Assembly (NCBI GenBank): GCA_002067325.1
Contig: MVQY01000150.1
Coordinates: 1-8,152, forward strand
Source of the DNA: Methanobacterium sp. PtaU1.Bin097
GTDB lineage: Archaea; Methanobacteriota; Methanobacteria; Methanobacteriales; Methanobacteriaceae
Direction of reading: 5' to 3'
DNA length: 8,152 nt
Position 1 is the first letter of the stretch. The number at the start of each line of letters is the position of its first letter. Position numbers and translations under genes: made by a program. This document shows positions 6,109 to 8,152 of the stretch, piece after piece. Below the pieces are notes generated by a model. That model saw nothing but the letters and a program-made list of their open reading frames with translations, did no database searches and had not been told where the DNA came from.

Positions 6109-6208
6109 TGAGTTGCCTCCAATTCCAGTTACAGAACATGTGCTGGAAATCTAAGTAATTTAAGACGGTTTTACACCGTTTACAGTAAGGAGATATTACT
6201 AATTTCAT
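6098..6208 (-). CDS. 36-residue zinc microprotein
   Basis: This very short gene begins MKLVISPYCKRCKTV. It carries C9, C12 and C26 with H23 close by, enough for a single zinc site (CxxC then HMFC), and ends in a Trp-rich tail NWNWRQLSDF. The ATG at 6208 has an excellent ribosome site, GGAGGACT followed by GAAAAC, formed from the last codons of the YopX-like gene. Its 3' end overlaps the next gene by 11 bp. Without it the gap here would be about 100 bp in an otherwise gapless operon. Function is unknown; a small regulator or protein-interaction knuckle is plausible. Confidence 0.6.
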   Translation of the reverse strand: MKLVISPYCKRCKTVLNYLDFQHMFCNWNWRQLSDF

Positions 6209-6212
6209 GTTT

Positions 6213-6647
6213 TCAGTCCTCCAGGAGCTCCGGGTTCTCATAGATGTTACCTATTACAGCGGCTTTTTTGTTATATGGTTCTCCAAATTGGTCTATAGAT
6301 AAACAACCACCACCGATTAATTTAGGTTTTGAATCAAGTTTAAAACAAAACATGAAACATCCAAACTCTTCAACCCATTTACAAACCATGTTAATTATCT
6401 CATGTGGCCTATTAACTGCCAGAATGTCGCCTTCGTAGATTTCCACCCCATTAACGTCTTTAAGGCCAGTGTACTCTAATAACTCAACATCGTGAATCCT
6501 CAACTCAGGATGATCATCCCCCCGGTCTTCTGGGATTAAATAAACCATATCTAGTGAATCTCCCCTTTCAAAATGCCAGTCAATCCTTTCTACTTTATGC
6601 ATTCTTTTCAATTCTTTATTCCATGCCCTGAATCGTATTTCTCTCAT
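6213..6647 (-). CDS. YopX-family protein
   Basis: This 144-residue protein matches the YopX pattern: N-terminal MREIRFRAWNKELKRM, central LLEYTGLKDVNGVEIYEGD (56-74) and C-terminal VIGNIYENPELL (131-142). YopX proteins are widespread in phages and prophages, chiefly of Firmicutes; their biochemical role is not established. The start is the ATG at 6647, with AGGAGTGAG 4 nt upstream and a tight ATGA overlap with the preceding gene's stop; the frame extends 12 codons further but without a ribosome site. It belongs to the accessory operon running into the integrase. The family call is firm from the three motifs. Confidence 0.88.
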   Translation of the reverse strand: MREIRFRAWNKELKRMHKVERIDWHFERGDSLDMVYLIPEDRGDDHPELRIHDVELLEYTGLKDVNGVEIYEGDILAVNRPHEIINMVCKWVEEFGCFMFCFKLDSKPKLIGGGCLSIDQFGEPYNKKAAVIGNIYENPELLED

Positions 6648-6970
6648 AAACTCACTCCTAAGAAGTGTAAAATAAATATACAAATCACTAAATAAATTAT
6701 ATAAAAAAATCCAATAACTAAAGCCAGTTCCCAGAAATTAAGACCACGGAGTATCTCTTTTATCTTTTCTAACTGATACGGTGCTGTGTTTTTGAGTTCA
6801 TCATGTAATTCAAACGATTGACAGTCAGAAGTCTTACCATAATCTTCATCTAAATAATAATACTCCTCTACTTCCAAGCATCTATGCACTACATCAACGT
6901 CTAAACGATCCTGTGTTAATTCCTGTTTTGATTCTTTGTTCTGGCAGATGCAACAGCTTTTTTCAAACAT
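6644..6970 (-). CDS. Membrane-anchored small protein with N-terminal Cys cluster
   Basis: This 108-residue protein is not recognised. It starts MFEKSCCICQNKESK, has an acidic middle with further Cys at 31 and 50, and a single strong membrane helix at about residues 80-104 close to the C terminus. There is no N-terminal signal peptide, so it looks tail-anchored with the Cys-containing part in the cytoplasm. The Cys residues could bind a metal, but the spacing is not a standard zinc ribbon. The ATG at 6970 follows GGGTGAG at good spacing, 6 bp after the previous stop; its own stop overlaps the YopX-like start by 4 bp. Confidence 0.7.
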   Translation of the reverse strand: MFEKSCCICQNKESKQELTQDRLDVDVVHRCLEVEEYYYLDEDYGKTSDCQSFELHDELKNTAPYQLEKIKEILRGLNFWELALVIGFFYIIYLVICIFILHFLGVSL

Positions 6971-6976
6971 CTAAAC

Positions 6977-7318
6977 TCACCCATTCCCTTTTTTATATAA
7001 ATTAATCATTTTGGGCATCATTAAACGTTGCACGGTGCTTAAAACATCTATTCTGCCCCCGGTCGTATTATTTAGGGATATTTGAATATCTTGTAATTTT
7101 TCAGCATTGGGTTTTGATATTCCTATCTTCATAGCTTGCCCCATCAATGAATTATGTCCTTGAGTCCAATCCTGTTTTGGTTTACTCATAATCATTGCAC
7201 CCATGGCCATCCAAGGATTTTTAACACCACATATGGGACATTTATCAGTATCTGTAAAGGGTTGTTTCTCTATATATCCACAAAGCCAGCATTTCCTTTC
7301 AACAATTTCAGAAGTCAT
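6977..7318 (-). CDS. Zinc-ribbon protein
   Basis: The 113-residue protein opens with a clear zinc ribbon or rubredoxin-like knuckle, CWLC (C10/C13) and CPIC (C27/C30), in a context KCPICGVKNPW. A Met-rich linker follows, then a helical C-terminal half. Such an N-terminal ribbon often binds DNA or a protein partner; nothing shows which here. The ATG at 7318 is preferred over an in-frame GTG at 7333, because GGTGAT sits just before it and it overlaps the upstream stop as TAATG. It is part of the close-packed operon. Confidence 0.75.
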   Translation of the reverse strand: MTSEIVERKCWLCGYIEKQPFTDTDKCPICGVKNPWMAMGAMIMSKPKQDWTQGHNSLMGQAMKIGISKPNAEKLQDIQISLNNTTGGRIDVLSTVQRLMMPKMINLYKKGNG

Positions 7319-7758
7319 TATATCACCGTCCACGTTTTCTTTTTATCGTCCCAGTGTTTACCGTAGCAGGTTTCCATGACAAAGCAGAGCCAGACGGTGT
7401 TTAAAGGTTCGTTAGCGTTTAATCTGTTCGTGATTTTATTAACAGCACATTTTTCTTTGAAAAACTCGTAAAAAAGAACAGTTAATCCCCACGTTGTCTT
7501 ACTGAGATTTTTTCTTGCGATTTCCTGGAGGTCTTCCTGCCGAGGCAACCAAACCGCATTTGAAGGGTTCCTTAAATAGTTACCCTCAAAATCCATTAAT
7601 GATCCATATTTTCCCCTTCGTAAAATTTCCATTGGTGCTGGAACTCGTTTACTTGCAAATTCTTGCCAAGATGTAATTTTATCCCCTTCCTTCGGTTCCC
7701 ATAGATCTTGAATCTCCGTGGCTTTCCGGCTCATTTCGATGTGAGTAGAATCAATCAT
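7318..7758 (-). CDS. Phage-type hypothetical protein (WLPRQ...CYGKHW pattern)
   Basis: This 146-residue soluble protein contains AVWLPRQEDLQEIARK (about 68-83) and later LNTVWLCFVMETCYGKHWDD (about 119-138). From memory, this pair of motifs recurs in small hypothetical proteins of Firmicutes phages; the function is not known, and the match is by eye. The ATG at 7758 overlaps the upstream stop as ATGA and has GGAGG 9 nt before it. It is placed in the accessory operon with the YopX-like gene, which shares the same phage distribution. There is no catalytic motif or membrane helix. Confidence 0.7.
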   Translation of the reverse strand: MIDSTHIEMSRKATEIQDLWEPKEGDKITSWQEFASKRVPAPMEILRRGKYGSLMDFEGNYLRNPSNAVWLPRQEDLQEIARKNLSKTTWGLTVLFYEFFKEKCAVNKITNRLNANEPLNTVWLCFVMETCYGKHWDDKKKTWTVI

Positions 7759-8006
7759 TTGACAAATCCTCCAGTATTCCCTAAGAAATAGATTACTCGT
7801 TGGAGCATTTCACCAACAGCCCATTCACATTCAGCATTTGGAAAGGATCCTTTTTCCCTTTTCAATTCTTTCACTATTTTTTCTAATTCCTCTCGATCTT
7901 GGCACTTCAAAGCAGATATGCATTCAAGTAACCCATCTAAAAGGGGTTCTGGTTTACCGTTTTCTTTAATGGTTCGTTCTAAATTACTTGTTGGCATTAC
8001 AAACAT
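7755..8006 (-). CDS. Unknown small helical protein
   Basis: This 83-residue protein is not recognised. The sequence suggests mostly helix, with a charged stretch REELEKIVKELKREKG (about 38-53), and it has three cysteines that are not in zinc-type pairs. The ATG at 8006 shares its first base with the upstream stop (TGATG) and has GGTGAGG 4 nt upstream; an ATG three codons later is the only close alternative. The 4-bp overlap with the next gene supports co-translation. It could be a small viral regulator. Confidence 0.65.
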   Translation of the reverse strand: MFVMPTSNLERTIKENGKPEPLLDGLLECISALKCQDREELEKIVKELKREKGSFPNAECEWAVGEMLQRVIYFLGNTGGFVK

Positions 8007-8152
8007 CAGTCCTCACCTTCATTCAACTGTTTATCCATCCTAACAGGATTAACATCATTTAAATCTATACATTCTTCACCTTCGATTCTAAGGTTAAGCT
8101 TGTCACTGAACAAAGATTTAGTATTAGTAATCGCTTGTATTTCTTCCTTCTT
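8006..8152 (-). CDS. 3' fragment of an unknown gene
   Basis: The last 48 codons of a gene entering from the right edge are present and end LNEGED followed by TGA. The piece is hydrophilic with no recognisable motif. Its final codons supply the GGTGAGG ribosome site for the next gene, and the stop overlaps that gene's ATG by one base, which argues that this frame is genuinely translated. The function cannot be judged from this fragment. Confidence 0.55.
   Translation of the reverse strand, partial: KKEEIQAITNTKSLFSDKLNLRIEGEECIDLNDVNPVRMDKQLNEGED

Noticed and set aside
6648..6683. Twelve-residue N-terminal extension of the YopX-like protein
   Set aside because: The ATG at 6647 has a good ribosome site, an ATGA overlap and the canonical family N terminus; the upstream codon has none of these.
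1..8152. CRISPR arrays, tRNA or rRNA genes, insertion sequences
   Set aside because: No regularly spaced long repeats, cloverleaf-like segments or transposase motifs were seen on either strand.

Overview
The window is a tightly packed, one-strand block of an A+T-rich virus or provirus; every gene I can support is on the minus strand. The best guess for the host is a methanogenic archaeon, probably Methanobacteriales. This is inferred from strong GGAGGTGAT-type ribosome sites, frequent TTG/GTG starts, archaeal-style TATA-like boxes, an archaeal-looking tyrosine recombinase and many small CxxC zinc proteins. No host gene is present, and a Firmicutes phage is not excluded, because some proteins (the YopX-like protein, the WLPRQ-type protein and the XhlA-like holin) also occur in Firmicutes phages.

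Transcription runs from high to low coordinates. At 8152-5557 lies a string of small accessory or early-type genes joined by 1-11 bp overlaps or very short gaps. They are the tail of an unknown gene, a small helical protein, a WLPRQ/CYGKHW-type phage protein, a zinc-ribbon protein, a membrane-anchored Cys protein, a YopX-family protein, a 36-residue zinc microprotein, an unknown 74-residue protein and a CxxC...CxxC zinc protein. They feed directly into a 567-residue integrase (3872-5575). It joins a tyrosine recombinase to a C-terminal winged-helix-like region, a four-Cys zinc motif and a Lys-rich tail.

At 3359-3871 there is an unusual stretch: a possible 24-codon ORF, then a zinc-knuckle gene that has a good ribosome site but no ATG/GTG/TTG start. 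Its best-placed first codon is ACG. A second zinc protein (2905-3303) closes this part.

The only sizeable intergenic region, 2701-2904, holds G/C runs and a hairpin followed by T6 on the minus strand. It probably separates the upstream transcript from the late genes. The late block follows: two small membrane proteins that look like a holin pair (2494-2691 and 2235-2471), small terminase (1570-2169), large terminase (51-1610) and the first 18 codons of the next gene, by position probably portal. Just upstream of the small terminase is a palindrome plus three GTGA units exactly 11 bp apart, a candidate packaging or operator site.

The layout fits a tailed virus: recombination and regulation, then lysis and headful or cos DNA packaging. 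No tRNA, CRISPR array, insertion sequence or recognisable att site was seen. No intergenic stretch exceeds about 205 bases.
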